From Psoroptes ovis (Eukaryota > Arthropoda > Arachnida > Sarcoptiformes > Psoroptidae), in the NCBI GenBank assembly GCA_002943765.1, contig PQWQ01000002.1, positions 1,736,001 through 1,800,000 of the forward strand: a stretch of DNA of 64,000 bases. The letters are read 5' to 3'. Positions within the stretch are counted from its first letter, which is position 1. Every line of letters begins with the position of its first letter. A program made the position numbers and the translations under genes. A model generated the notes under the pieces. The model was not told where the DNA came from. It was given only the letters and a program-made list of their open reading frames with translations, and made no database searches. Positions 1 through 13,836 of the stretch are shown one piece after another.

Positions 1-3000
1 TATTGAAATTATTAAAAGAGCATGAAGAGTTAAATGCAGCAATGATGGCCAATAGTGCTGGTGCTGCATCTAGTCCATTATTAACATCATCTAATGGTTC
101 CGATGGTCATCATCATTATCAACAGCGACATCATTTATCAAACGGCCATTATAATCAACGTCTATCTCCAATTATTCCATTAAGAACTTCCATCAATGAC
201 AGTACAAATCATTTGAAAATTTCATCACCGAATTCCCATCATAATCTTCATCATTCGGCATCTAGTCACTCGACAAATTCTTTTTTTACAAACCATACTC
301 ATCAGTCTCATCACCATCATCATCGTAGTCATAACAATAAGTCGCCATCATTATCATCACCAACTAGTTCAAGTCATTCAGAACCATTTACAGTATCATC
401 AGCTCATCATGTGAATCATCATCATTTGAAAAATAATCAATTCCACCATAGTCGATCGGCAACAATACGGCGCCGTAATTCTGATAAACATTCTAATGTA
501 TCAAATAACAATAATGATAATAATATTTTGAATTTATCATCATCAGGAAATAGTTCAAAATCTAATAACGCTACAAAATTATCGAGTCCAAATACAAAAA
601 ACAATAGCAGCAATAATATCATGCAACCATTATCATTGAAATCTAATAATTCATTGGTTGATGAATTGATTGAAGGACAAAATTTAATTTCAAATAAAAA
701 AATTGATTCATCATCATCATCATCATCATTATTACCTTTGACAAATGGATCACTGTCGCTAACAACATCAGCTAACTCGTTGACAACACCTACTGCAACA
801 AATACATCATCTAAAACAAATTTATCAACATCTTCGGATAATAATAGTGGCAATAACACTAAACAAAATACAAAACACGGAAAAATAAAAAAATCTTCAT
901 CAAATAAACACAATAATAGCAGCAGTAATAATGATGATCTTTGTTTACATGACAGTACTCGTCGTCGTATTGCTGATCGTAATAATATTGATATTTCTGA
1001 AGGTTTGATAATGATTATTCTTTATAAAAATTTATTGAATAACATCTCAAATCCTTTTTTCCTCTTTCAAATACAGAAATCACTAGAAATAGACATTTTT
1101 ATCGTACAAACGAAGTTCGGCCACCATTCACTTATGCATCATTGATTCGGCAGGTAATTATAACTTCAAATATTTATATTTTAATTTAAAATTTCATCGA
1201 AAGAGAAAAAATTACAAAAATCAATCACTCAATGAATCAATCAATTGAATCAATTGATTGATTGATAAATTAATCCATTTAGAGGAAAATAAAACAATAT
1301 CAATATTTGATTGTATACAGATGTGCTTGTCAGAATTTCTGTTTTAACAAGCTTTTATGCTTTTACATGTTTTCCATGTATCACATACATTGTTTTAAAT
1401 GTATTGTATTTCATTTTGTTTCGAGGAATCATTTCACTGAACATAGAAATTGAGTTTTTTAGGAATAAGTTCTTTGGTATATTTTTCCCGTTTCAGCGAA
1501 AAAAAAATTCAATTTCGAAATAAATCTAAACATTGTCAATTGATTTGAATGAATCAATGATTGCAGTAAAAAACAACGAAAGAAATAGAAAATGAATGAA
1601 TGAATAAATAAATTGAAATTGAAATAAAATTTCATTTATATTTTTTCAAAAAATGTTTTCGAAATGTTTTCATTTTTCTTTCATTATTCTTTTTTTTCAT
1701 TATTTTTTATTCATTTTCAATTTTCTCATTTCTAAATGAATTATATTCAATTGCATTTCAATTTCAGCATCTTTCTTGCTTTTTTTCAAATTTTTTTCTG
1801 TAAATTTTCTTTATTATTTCACCATGGAAATGAATGAATGAATAAATTCTTAAATGAATTAATAAATGCAAATAAATGTGAATTATATTTTTTATTATTT
1901 TATTTTTTTTTTTGTATAATTTTCAATTAAATGACATCGACACACACAAAACAATGGTTGAATGGTAGAATATAAATGTTGTTAGCATAAGCAGATGATA
2001 AGTTTCTCAATTTCTTCTTCCTCATTCTCAAACAAGTTGAAATAATTTCATATGAAAAACATTATTATTATTATTTCAATTTCAATTTTAACTAAGAATA
2101 TTCAATCGAACTGAAGAAATAAAGATTTACTGTAAAATAATAATTCAAATACAATTGAAATTGAGGCAAATGTATTATTATTATTCAAATCCACCATATT
2201 CATCACCCCTTTTTTTCGTTGCTAACTTTGCATCCGATCATAATGAAAATTATTGAAATTGAATTCAACAACAATTATAAATTTTGGAACAAAATTATTT
2301 GTGCAAAACTTTCCAAAATATTTCTTTCATTGCTTCCAAAGAAAATAATCAAATAAATTCTTTGATCTGAAACTTTTTTGCGCTGAAACTCCGCTGAAAT
2401 GAATGAATTCACAGTTCTTCCCTTCTTCCGTTTTTGTTTCAAATTTTAAAATGGAGAAAAATTTATATTTAATTTCATTTCATTCGATTGAATTTATTGA
2501 ATTCGTAGCCCGAAATTGAATGGAAAAAAATTGAAATTTAAAAAACTTATCTTTGAATATTTCTTCTTATTCATGAATGCCAATTTTGACAATTTTTATT
2601 TTCTTTTTGCTTCCTTTTTCTCTGGTTATTATTATTGTGTGTGAAATGACAATAAATTTTTTCAACTCTTTCCTTAGATCCATTTAATGAATACCATTTT
2701 TTCTCACATATTTCAGTTGTTTTTATTTTGAATTTTATTTTGTTTTGAAAAAATTTCTTAAATAAAATCAATGGCGTAAAAACAAAGTCGCGAAAGTTGA
2801 AATTTTTCTTCTCAGTCTTTTGAATTCAAATTAATTGTATTCTATTTTGTGTAGCTTCGGAACAAGTGAATATAAAACCATTTTTATCTTTTCATAGATG
2901 AATGAAAATGTTCTCATTTTTTGTGTATATTTTAATATAATTATTATTACTGTTTTTTCTCTGTGATTCATTGTCAGTAGAAAAAAAAAGATTTGACAAG

Positions 3001-6000
3001 TTTGAAATGAAATATACTGATATATGAATGAATGGAGAATATGAAAAATTTGAAAAAAAAATTTTTTTTCTCCATTTTTTATCGGATGCTGGATAACTTG
3101 GTCTTAGTCTTAGCCTTAGTCTTAGTCTTATTATCAATTATTTTCCTTTTATGAACAAAAGTTGATTATAATTATGATAATATTTGATAATAATAATAAT
3201 GTAAATTTAAAAACAAATTTTTAAATTCTCGCTTTATTTTAAATTATGATAATAATACTGATGATTATGATGATAATCATCCATTCATTCATTTATTCGC
3301 TTCATTTTTTTCAATTTGAAAATATTAATTATTTTTTTTCTCAAATTTTTTCTTCAATATTATTGAATTCACAACTTTGTTAAAGTCATTGCGATACATT
3401 ATAATTAACAAAATTCTTTATCAAACTTTGTTCATAATTTCATTATGATTCATTGTTATTATTGATAATAATTTTAATTTTTCAATAATAATTTTGATCG
3501 AACAAATAATCAATTAATTTTCTTCTCATTTTTTTTATGACAAAAAAGAAACAAAAGCTTGTGAAAAATACCGAACAACAACAGGCTTTAGTTCATTTAA
3601 AAAAAAAAATTTATCATCAATTTCAAAATTCATTGTCTTTGAATTTTTTTTAAACAAAAAACTTTCTTTGATAAAGGGTTATGACTTAGTTTTTTTTCAA
3701 TTTCATATCTAAAAATGAAGAAAAAATTGAACAAAATTGAAATCCATGGTGTGAATTGAAACTGAATTTTTGGTCCGTTGGTTACTTGTGTGTAATTCAT
3801 TTCGTTTTTAATTTTTTCATTTTTTTTCTATTTCTTTTTTTGCATCACTTCTTTTCGCTTACAAATGTCATTCATTCGTATTTTTTTTTTCGTTGCATTC
3901 ATTATTAAATCTGTGATCCATGATAAAAGTTTAATCATGGAAAACTCTCAGAAAAAAACTTAATTAATGAATTGAATTATTATTATTTTCTGTGATTGTC
4001 TCTTTTTTTTAAATAATTTCAAATCAGCTAAAAATTTTTCTGCCCAAAAAATTCTTGCACTCTTTGCAGATGATTTCATTGAAAAATATCAAAATCATAC
4101 AAAATAGAAAACTTTCTAAGATTTGAGCCCAAGTGAAAAAAGAAAAATTTCAGTAAATTATCATTTTTTCATTTCAATTAAAAATATGACAACATTTCAT
4201 TGATTTTTTTTTTTGTTCTTATATGAATGTTTTCTTGAATTCATTCATTCATTCATTTCTTAAATTCATTCAAAGATAAGCATTTTTATGTCGACTCTCA
4301 CACTCTGTTTGAACTGGAATTATTTTTTCTTTGTTTCTTTTTTTTAAAATAATCATTTAAGTCTTTTGTTTTTTCGTTTTGTTTGAATTGTTGTTTTTAA
4401 TTAAAAGAATTTGAATTTTTAGTATATTTCGAATAATGCTTCATATGAGTAAAAACAAACAATTTTGAATTTTTTTTTTCTTTTAAATGAAATTCTTAAA
4501 TGAATTTATTTTGAAGTTTAGAAAAATCAATACTATCGATTTTAATCCATTTTTTCTCTTTTGCAAAAAAATTTTGTCCTCATATATCACAACACATTTA
4601 GGCTATACATGAATCACCAGAAAAACAGCTAACATTGAATGAGATTTATAATTGGTTTCAAGATACATTCGTTTATTTTCGTCGTAATGCTGCAACATGG
4701 AAGGTATTTTCTCTTTTTCAAAGATTTTTTCATTTCGTTCAAAAAATTCATTCAATTATTAATTATTCAAATTATTTTGAAATCTTAGAATGCTGTACGA
4801 CATAATCTTAGTTTACATAAATGTTTTATGCGTGTTGAAAATGTTAAAGGTGCTGTTTGGACTGTTGATGAATTAGAATTTTATAAACGAAGACCACCTA
4901 AATCGGAAAAAGGATCAAATAGGTATGAAACTGAACATTTCAATTTTCTCTCTTCAATTTCGGAAATTTAATTAAATTTTACATTTTTTAAAAAATCAAA
5001 ATTTCAATTCAGTGATGATGAATACAATATTCTTTGGGGTAATGGACCACCATCATCATCAGATTTATTGTCACTGAATAGCACAACAGCACCAGCTACT
5101 TCGTGTTCATCATCAATATTATCATCTCATGCGACAACATTAACATCATCATCATCTTCATTGTCGACAACGACAACAATGATTAAAAAACCTGGTGTAC
5201 GTGGTCGGCCAAAACGTACAACATCGACAACATCATCATCATCATTGTCCAAGATTGATGGTGTAACAACGACAACAACAACAGCAGCAGCAACCACTGG
5301 TTCAAAGTAAGTTTTCAAATCACATTTTTTTATTGGTCATTTTCATTTTTGATTTTTGAAATTATTTGAGAAATCATTTTCAAAAAGCAATTACAATCGA
5401 ATTGTTTTATGATTTTTATGAGAACGAAATTTTTTTCTCAAAATTCGGCTAAAGTTATCGAAAAGTAATTCGAAAATCACAATTCCCAATCCAATAATAT
5501 CAATCAATTTTTTCAATTTTTTCCCTCAAAATTGAAAATTATGGCCATTTTTATAGGATTTTTTAGGATTTGTTTAATTGTTTTTCGTTTTTTTTGTTGT
5601 TAAAATTTCATCAATCATATACACAAATGCATCTTAATGATTATGATTATTTCCAATATTTAGTTTTATTACTGTTGTTGTTGTTGTTGTTGTTTAGTCC
5701 TATTATTGCCTGGTTATTTTTTTGTGTGGGCACACAAATCAAACACCCATACTCATCGATAGTATTTGTGCACATTATTTTCAAATAATTCAAATATTTT
5801 TCGGAATTTCCATCATCATCATTATCATCATTCAATTTTACCATCATTGAATTCTGGAACTGCCCATTTGGCGTCAACCAAGAAGTAAAAGAAATTTATT
5901 TTCCTGTTTTTTCGTTTTCACCCATTCGTGTAATATTCGTTGTTGTTGTTGTTGTTGTTGTTGTTTTTCCGTATATTTTCGCCATTAAATTCCGTTATTT

Positions 6001-9000
6001 TATTTCATTTTTGACGACGCCTTCATCATCTACGTTTATGGTGATGATGAAGATGGTAGAATGGTATGTTCCCGTAATAGTAAATGTTAATGAGTTGTAT
6101 ATGATGGTTTGGTCGGTCCTTGTTTCTTGTTTGTTTGTTTATTTGCTTGTTGTTGTTGTTGTTTTGTTTGGTCCTTTTTTCATATTTTATTTTTTCACTT
6201 ATTTTCATACCGTTGTTGTTGCATCGACTCGATTCTTTTCTCGATTTATTTTATTTGTTGTTTGTTATTATTTACCATGTATTTCGATGGTTAGTGCATC
6301 CCATTTTTCTATTTTTTCACTACACATTTATTTCATTGGGTTCGGGCCCAAAATATTATGCGCATTCCATCCAAACATCGACAACAATAACAACAACAAC
6401 AACAAAAATAAAAATATTATTCTTTGTTGTTTATTGAAGAATATTTCAATAAATGAATGATGCAAAGACAAATCAAAGTTATAGAATGAAACTACGCATG
6501 AAACATTCATAATGTCATGTCTATTTCCTTTTCTTTTCATTTCATTTTTCTCAGTACGATTTCCATGATATTACATTTTTTGGTTGTATATTATTTTCCA
6601 TTCGTTATTACTATTATAATTATTATTTGTGATCAAATTTATGCATTTCCAATCATAATAGTGAACATTTTCAAATAAAAAGAAAAGATTTCCAAGGACT
6701 TTGTTTTTGTTGTTGCTATCGTTTGGGACCCAAGTAAAAATATATAGTTTTTTCTTGAACCAAGAAAAAAAAATCAAAGGATTCTCATTTCTTGTCTCTC
6801 TCACACAAATTCAATTCTATTATTTTCGAAAAATCATATACACGATTAGATATTAAACAAATAATATATATTGGGATGTACCCTTGGAAAAAATTTGAAA
6901 GCAGCAACGATAAACAACACAAGTGAAAAGAAAATAATTTATTTTTTTATTATTTTCAATTTTGCATATTCTTTTATCTTATGGTAAACTTTTCAAATGC
7001 AAATAATGTTAGAAATAATAATAATAATAATAAGATAAGAAATACTATTTCGAAATGAAATTTCAAAATGAAAATAAAAGAATAAATGTCAAAATTTCGA
7101 CTAAACAATGAGAACAATGTTTGAAGAAGAATATGAAATAATGAAAATGAAAATTGAAAAGATGTTTGCAAAAAATATCTGTCAATTCTTGTGTTTGTGT
7201 GTTTTTGCTTTAATTTCAAAAGAGAATTTGAATGCATTTGTGTACAAATACGATAAAACAACAACGATGATTTTCTTATTTTTTTTTTCATTATGAAATC
7301 GATTATTCACAAATGTTTTCTTTCTTTTTTTCTGTTCTATTTGTGAATGAAAGAAATGAGAATAGAATAAAATAGATTTCAAATTCAAATTCAATTCATT
7401 AATTCATTAGAGTAAAAAAAAAGAAAATGGAATAAAATGAAGATGGGTGAAAAACAGAATTCTAAGATTGAAATAAAAATAATGATAATAATAATAATAA
7501 TAATAATCATTATCAACATTTAAACAGGGAAAAATGGTGAATGCAAAATGAAAATAATTGAAAAAATAGAAAATATCCAACCAAATACAAAAATAAATGA
7601 AAAATTAATGAATATGATTCTTCTTTATTTTTTCTTTTCCATTTTTTTTTTTTTTTTTTTTTTTTGGGAATGTGTTTTCCCTCTTCCCTTTTTCAATACA
7701 ATTCACAATTCATAAATTGAATTTTGAATCTGAAAATATAGAGAATTCAATTTGAACCATAAGAGTATCAATATCATTGATATATTTTTTTTCAAATATT
7801 CATTTTTTACTCTTCTCAGTAGTTCTTCAGTGATATGATTCGTTTCATATTGAGATGAATATTGAAACTATTGAATTGTTCGCATGCAAATATCCATTCC
7901 ATTAATGTTGAATGATGAAATATACATTTTTTTCGATGTTGAAATTCCGTGTATACGGACGCACTACACATACATTCTCATATGCCTATCTGTACTGATT
8001 TCGATGATCCTCGAGCATTATTTTCAAAAGTTTTTTTTTTCATTCATTTCCCATATTTCTCTTGTTTTCTTTTCTGTCTCTGTGATATTTTGTTTCATTA
8101 GCATTTTCTATTTTCTTACCTTTCCACTCTATTGTTATTATTAAAATTATTAAAACATGTTTATAATTATATTTACATGAGTATATTTGTTTCATTAATT
8201 TTTAAAATATTAAAAAATAAAAAAAAAATTTCAATATTTGAATGTAGATTCAAAAACAAAAAACTTGAATCATTGAAAAATTCATTTCCATTATTTTTTG
8301 AAAGTTGATTGCTTCGAGCAAAATCCTTACTTTGTTTCTCATTTACATGCACCCAATACAGACATATTCATTCAAAAAAAAAAAAAAAAAAAAAAAAATG
8401 TCCATAATTACATAATTTCATATTGATTTAGTTTCAAATGTATAAAGTATATTCAAATGTTTATATTTGATTTTCATGAAGAAATCGGGGAAATTCTAAA
8501 AGTTTACGCTTGATTTATGTCGTTTGATTTCTTTTTTTTCGAAAAAAATTTGTGGTTTCATGAATTCTTTATGTTTGTCGAATGTGATTACGTTTGCTTT
8601 GAAATTTCTCATTTTTTTTTGGTATTTCAACCCTTTACCCACCAATATGTTGAAAAATATATTCATTTCAATATGCACACACAGCCACAAATACATTAAT
8701 ATTATTTCTGAAAATGAAAAAATTCTAATCTATTTTATCATTATTTTGATTTGATTTGAATTGAAAAAGGAATTTGCTTTTCTTTTTTTTTATTTCATAA
8801 TTCTTATATGTTTGTTCCATATGGCGCCCAAATTTTTTTTTGCATTTTATTTCATTTTTCTTTACCAAATAATATATAATTTATAATTTAGTTATTACTC
8901 GAAAAAATAATCATATAAAGTAAATAATCATAATCATAATAATGCCAATACCAATTTCAAAATTTTCTAAAAGAAATGAAAAAAAATGAATGATTTACCA

Positions 9001-12000
9001 ATATGAATATGCTGGTTTTTCTTTGAATTTCAATTCTGTGCATACCCTAAATCCTTTACAGAATATAATCATTCTCATTTCTACTAATTCTTTTGCTGCA
9101 TTTGATTGATCAATGAGAAAATTACGAGGGAAAAACAATTTTTTCCTCTATTTCTTGCATTTACATTTTAATATTCAATTTGAAAATTTTTTTCAATGTG
9201 CCTTATGGTGGTGTGTTGTTGTGTTGTCGGTCGTGGTTGTGGTGGTGCTGATGTCATTTTGTGCCTGCAATTGGTTGAACAAATTCTTCAAAATAAATAA
9301 TTTCATTATTATTCAATTTTTCTATTTTCCGATGTCTGTATATTAATAATAATTATACATGTATTAATTTCAATGATATTTTTTTTTTTTGAAAAATTCC
9401 AAATTTTCTCTTTGTTGTTGTTCATTCAATCATTCATTCATTCGTTTTTTTATTATCTAATTTATTCACGATAAATAATACATGTTTATGTGTGATTACT
9501 ATCTACATACCTATCTAATGTGGTATCATTTTCTATATTTTCAAATAATGATATTTCTATTAGAATTTTTTTTTCATTTTATTTTCGTCTGAATAATAAT
9601 AAAGCACCCCAACCCTTGTGTGCTGTGTAGTGTTTTGAATTATATCATAGAATTCAAAAAATTCAAATTTAACACTATTATGATATCAAAAAAATCTAGC
9701 AAATGTATAATCAATGTTATTAAAATTACATTTTGTTGTTTTATTTTTCATGTTGTTTTATTTAATATTTTAATCATAATTATTTTAATGATATTATTAT
9801 AAATATTAATTATGATTAATAACAATCACGAAACTAATAATTGTCATTTAGGAAAATCTTTTTTTCTTGTCTTCATATTCGAGATAGTCATTTTTTTCGG
9901 TCGTAATAAACATTAATTCTAATGTGTTTGCACATGATTCGGTACTAAAATTCTGGAAAATATTTTTCCTGAGAAACAAAATTCAAAATTGATTTGGAAT
10001 TCACATTTTCAAAACAAATAAAAACATTGAAATGAGTTTGATTATTATGTTTGAACATGTAAATACAAAAAAATCATTGATTAAAATCACTAATGATTAT
10101 AAAAATAATAATGATAATCATTTGACAAAATCAATGTTTATTTTGTTACACCATTTTGTTTTGTTTCAAAATTCTAATAATCAATCAAGTTGGGAATAAT
10201 TCCGACCCATAGTCCCCGATCATTCCAGAATTCGGAGAAATAACCAAACACAATCAAAGAGTTGTTTGCCCAATATTGACATCTTCGTCTTCACAAGAAA
10301 TAATCAGAATTTCCAATGAAATAATAATTGGGATTTCATTTTTTTCTTGTCTCAAAATCTTCATCTTTCTTTTTCTTTTCCAAGATTTGTCAATTACTTG
10401 CATTGCATTATTTGCAAAATTAAAAAACTGTCAATTTTTTCTTTCTTTGTTTTTAATCAAAAAAAATTTTTTTCTTTTATCCTGATTTATTTCGATTGTA
10501 TGCAAAATGTGTGTTTGTGTTTGATGTATGCAGCACATGTAAAAACATTTGATAATTACAAGAAAAAAAAATCCATAAAACTTTTCATATTTTTTTCAAA
10601 CGAATTTTTCCTTATATTAAGAAATTCATATTATTATTAGTTTTTTCTTGTACATCAGATTTTTAGACAAAAATAATAATAATAATAATCATATTTCATT
10701 TTCAGCCATTTCTCAAGAATATTTTCCATGTTTTCCATGTTGTTCTTCTCATTAAATTTTGCAAGAAACGGGCTTTTTTCTACTGGATCAGGGGAGGGAA
10801 AAATTCCCTTTCTCCTAGTTTTTTTACCATTTCCAAAATTCATTAAAAAATAATGAAAATGTGCACAAATATTTTTTCGTTTTTTGTCGCTTATTGTTCT
10901 CAAGCAAAAGCTGCCAATAATTATGATGATGATCATCATCATCATTAGTATTCATTAGTATACCATTTTTTATTATTATTAAGATCATTGAATGTATTGA
11001 TTTGTCATGTGTGTTTGTGAAATAATGTTTGAAATACTTTTTGTGTATTTGTTGTTTATTAATTCATATTTTTTATGCCATTTTCATGGCAATGATAAAA
11101 GTAGCGGTATTTCAATGTGGATTCAATTTTTCTCCTTTCTTTGTATTTGTCATATGAAAATCGATTAGAATCGTTTATCGGAAACCAAAAAAGAAAAACG
11201 AATAAAAAGTTGAAAAATAAAATTGCAAACATGTTATTTCTTTTCATTATTACCATTACTATTTTTTGCATTTGTAACAATCGTAATAAGACATTATGAT
11301 AACGATTAAGTTATTATTATTATTATTTGAAATAAATGATGTAGGCAATATAATCAGAAAAGTTTTTTTATTTATTTAAATTACATTGTATTCATTATTA
11401 TATAAATTGAATATGAAAATATTTTTTTAATTTTTTTCTGCAATTTTCATTAATAGGAATTCATTATCCGATCATCATTCACATCATTTACATTCCGCAT
11501 CATTTCCATTTGGAAATGAAATCGTTTCACCAACATCATCATCATCAACAACGGCGAAAGCTGCAATTGCTGGAGCAATAAATTCGATGCCATCATTATC
11601 TAATATTAGTGGTTTGACGGGTTCATTTTTGAACACATCAACACAATCGCCAGCATCACAATATCCGGATACAGTTGCTGCATCAGCTCTAAATGCATCA
11701 CTTCAGGTGGCTAGAAATAGAATATTTAAAATACTATATCAATCTAATTCTTTTAATTATTCTAAATTTTTCAACAGGCTTTGACCGAATCTGGTTTATC
11801 ACCATTTTTAGCCAATTTTCCATTTCCACCAACTTTAGATCTCATTAGTACTGGTAATAGCGCACCATCACAATTGAACGAATCAGAATCTAATAAAATT
11901 AGTAATAATATTAATGGCAACTCATCATCAATAGCTAATGGGATCGTATCGTCTTTCAATAATGAAGGTGGCCGAGATTCGCCAAATGCTCAATCAATCA

Positions 12001-12763
12001 GTAACGAACAACATCAGCATCGTCAACGTCGACGTAAATCTAAAAAGCCATCTCTATCATTTTCATCTCATGAAGCATCATTCTCAGATATTGATAATGA
12101 AGATATCAATTTTATCGAGCATGATGATGATTCCGATAAATATGATAATTTTAATGATGATGATATAAATGATTCGGATGATTTATCATATCGCAACCGA
12201 AAATTAAAGCGTCCAAAATTATTCAATTGTCCTGATGGTGATGAAGAATTTGATTTGAATTATAACGATTTTGATGATGATATTGCTGCTGCTGTCAATG
12301 ATAATAATGATGATGACAATAATGATAATGAAAATAGCATCCAGAACCATGATCAAAACAATGAAGATAAAATCAAATTAATTAAACATCATGATGATTT
12401 AGACATTGTACATGATTTATCCATGTCAAAATCATTATCACCAAATAATAATATCAATCAAAATGAAAATGAATCAATGAATGAAGGGAAAACAAATTGT
12501 GAAGATAACAAACAAACAGAAACAATGAAAGAAAAATCTAGCAGTGATAATGAGTCGAAAAAACTGATTGAACCAAATGATGAAAATCTATCAAATTCTC
12601 TACCATCAATCGATTCGAATGCTGATGATAATATTGATGAAAATAAGATGCAACATTCCAAACCAAATACCGAACAAATTGATTTCGACGCTGGTGAAAA
12701 TACTGAAGAATCTGACATCAGTGAAAATGATGACTATCATGATGATGATGATACATTCAAATG
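1..12763 (+). CDS. FoxP: FoxP forkhead transcription factor, 3' part (5' end outside window)
   Basis: Sequence-specific nuclear transcription factor of the FOXP group. Exons read by eye, all with GT-AG borders and matching phases: <3-1002, 1077-1153, 4602-4703, 4789-4922, 5013-5306, 11457-11706, 11778-12763. The first visible codons (KLLKEHEELNAAMM) match the end of the FOXP leucine zipper; the zinc finger and the rest of the zipper lie to the left. A His/Ser/Asn-rich linker follows. The forkhead domain then runs over exons 2-4: RPPFTYASLIRQ, QLTLNEIYNWF, YFRRNAATWK, NAVRHNLSLHKCF, VENVKGAVWTVDE. These are FOXP-type motifs, and the recognition-helix Asn, Arg and His are kept. Exon 5 carries an RGRPKR AT-hook-like motif in a Ser/Thr-rich stretch; the last exon is very rich in Asp, Asn and Glu. 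If the last 63-bp intron is retained the ORF runs to 12899. Introns 2 and 5 are large (3.4 and 6.2 kb). Forkhead assignment is near certain; the 3' end is ambiguous. Confidence 0.93.
1154..4601 (+). other. FoxP intron splitting the forkhead domain (3.4 kb)
   Basis: The donor CAG|GTAATT follows the SLIRQ codons and the acceptor TTTAG|GCT precedes AIHESPEK, in phase 0. The interior is AT-rich with poly-T runs and short TGAA and TTTATT repeats. I see no further exon, RNA gene or transposon in it on either strand. Confidence 0.85.
5307..11456 (+). other. FoxP large intron after the AT-hook exon (6.2 kb)
   Basis: The donor AA|GTAAGT and acceptor AATAG|GAATTC join in phase 2. The intron holds GTT and AAT trinucleotide runs (for example near 5940 and 7015), a T24 tract at 7642-7665 and an A25 tract at 8374-8398. 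Several T-rich ORFs of 60-150 codons around 5.5-6.5 kb and 10.3-10.9 kb translate to low-complexity Phe/Leu/Asn protein and are not treated as genes. Nothing else is supported. Confidence 0.8.
7642..7665. repeat. T24 homopolymer
   Basis: One of five homopolymer A or T tracts of 23-26 bp in the window; the others are 8374-8398, 20800-20822, 21078-21103 and 31572-31596. Confidence 0.9.
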
Positions 12764-12826
12764 GTTCGTATTTTTTAAATCCGGAATTCAATGTTATAAT
12801 GATTATTTTCATTTCTTGCATTCTAG
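12764..12826 (+). other. Probable short terminal FoxP intron
   Basis: A possible donor AAATG|GTTCGT (non-consensus) is followed 63 bp later by a good pyrimidine-rich acceptor ending GCATTCTAG. The length matches other small introns in this window (63-95 bp). The stretch is 21 codons with no in-frame stop, so retention is silent for frame. Splicing joins TG to A and makes an immediate TGA stop. Confidence 0.55.
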
Positions 12827-13060
12827 AAAAATTCAAACGTTTGAAAACTCTCGATTAATTGCCAAATCATCTACAACTTTACAGTTTTATATGCAATAAA
12901 ATGGGAAATTTATCGTTATTTTTGACTTTTTTCACACTGACAAAACACTCAAAAATTCATATACCTACAATAACTTTATCATAATGACATAAGAATGTAC
13001 ACAAACAACAGAAACAATCTTATTTTATTCACATTTGAATTGAAGTTTATCAATAAAAAC
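12827..13060 (+). other. FoxP 3' UTR with candidate poly(A) signals
   Basis: AATAAA is present at 12895-12900, overlapping the stop codon of the unspliced reading, and again at 13052-13057. Either could direct 3' end formation. The second leaves a more usual distance from the coding end. Confidence 0.5.
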
Positions 13061-13836
13061 AATAACCATACAACCATCTATCTACCTGTGTATTACATGT
13101 AAATTTTTTGAAAAATACGTGTTTTTGATTCATCCAAATTTTTTTCAAATATTATCAGCCATTAATCAAACATTGTATTTCATTTATAATCAGCAAAAAA
13201 AACATCACCTAGCATCATTTATGTCCAACATATTATCAATTAATTGATTGCTTCAAAACAAACCAAATATCGATGATTATTTTATCATCTTTTAGGAATC
13301 TTTTGTTTTTATTATTTTTGTTATCCTTTTTTGATTTCAATTTTAATCGATTTTTGTAGGATTTTATTTCATTTTTTGTTCATTTTTTAAATTAATTTTT
13401 ATTTCTTAATCCTTTTTGATTTTTTTTCGATCTCTTTATGTTGAATTAGTATAATTTTTTTATTAATTGATTTACCTTGATTCATAAGTAACCAGAATTT
13501 TTACCAGAAAAATTTTCAAGTTTGAATTAACATATTTGGCATGAAAATTCAATTTTAAAACAAGAAAAAAATTGTATTATAATTATTCAATAATCTCTTT
13601 AGTTCATCATTGTTCATCATCATATCATATCATCTTTCATCCAATATTATCATTATCAACATTCAAAAATATCAACATTATTATCATGACTATTATGATT
13701 TATTATAATTATGCTTTTTATTATTAAAATAAATGAATAATTCATTATTCAACTCAACGAAATTCTGATCGTTTTTGTTAGGATAAGCCATCAAAAGTCG
13801 CAATAATTTTGGAATATTCTCCAAATAATTGTCATA
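13061..13836. other. Convergent spacer between FoxP and the carbonic anhydrase
   Basis: AT-rich sequence between two genes whose 3' ends face each other. On the minus strand an AATAAA at about 13699-13704 could serve as the carbonic anhydrase poly(A) signal. No ORF or repeat of note. Confidence 0.6.

Noticed and set aside
437..913. 158-codon minus-strand ORF
   Set aside because: Antisense shadow of the Ser/Asn-rich FoxP coding exon.
6011..6460. 149-codon hydrophobic ORF and overlapping ORFs in the FoxP intron
   Set aside because: T- and GTT-rich low-complexity DNA; overlapping ORFs in several frames, no family motif, inside a defined intron.
10655..10945. 96-codon minus-strand ORF in the FoxP intron
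   Set aside because: Starts and ends in ATG/ATT repeat sequence, no splice context or recognisable domain; a GC-richer patch near 10780 alone is not enough.
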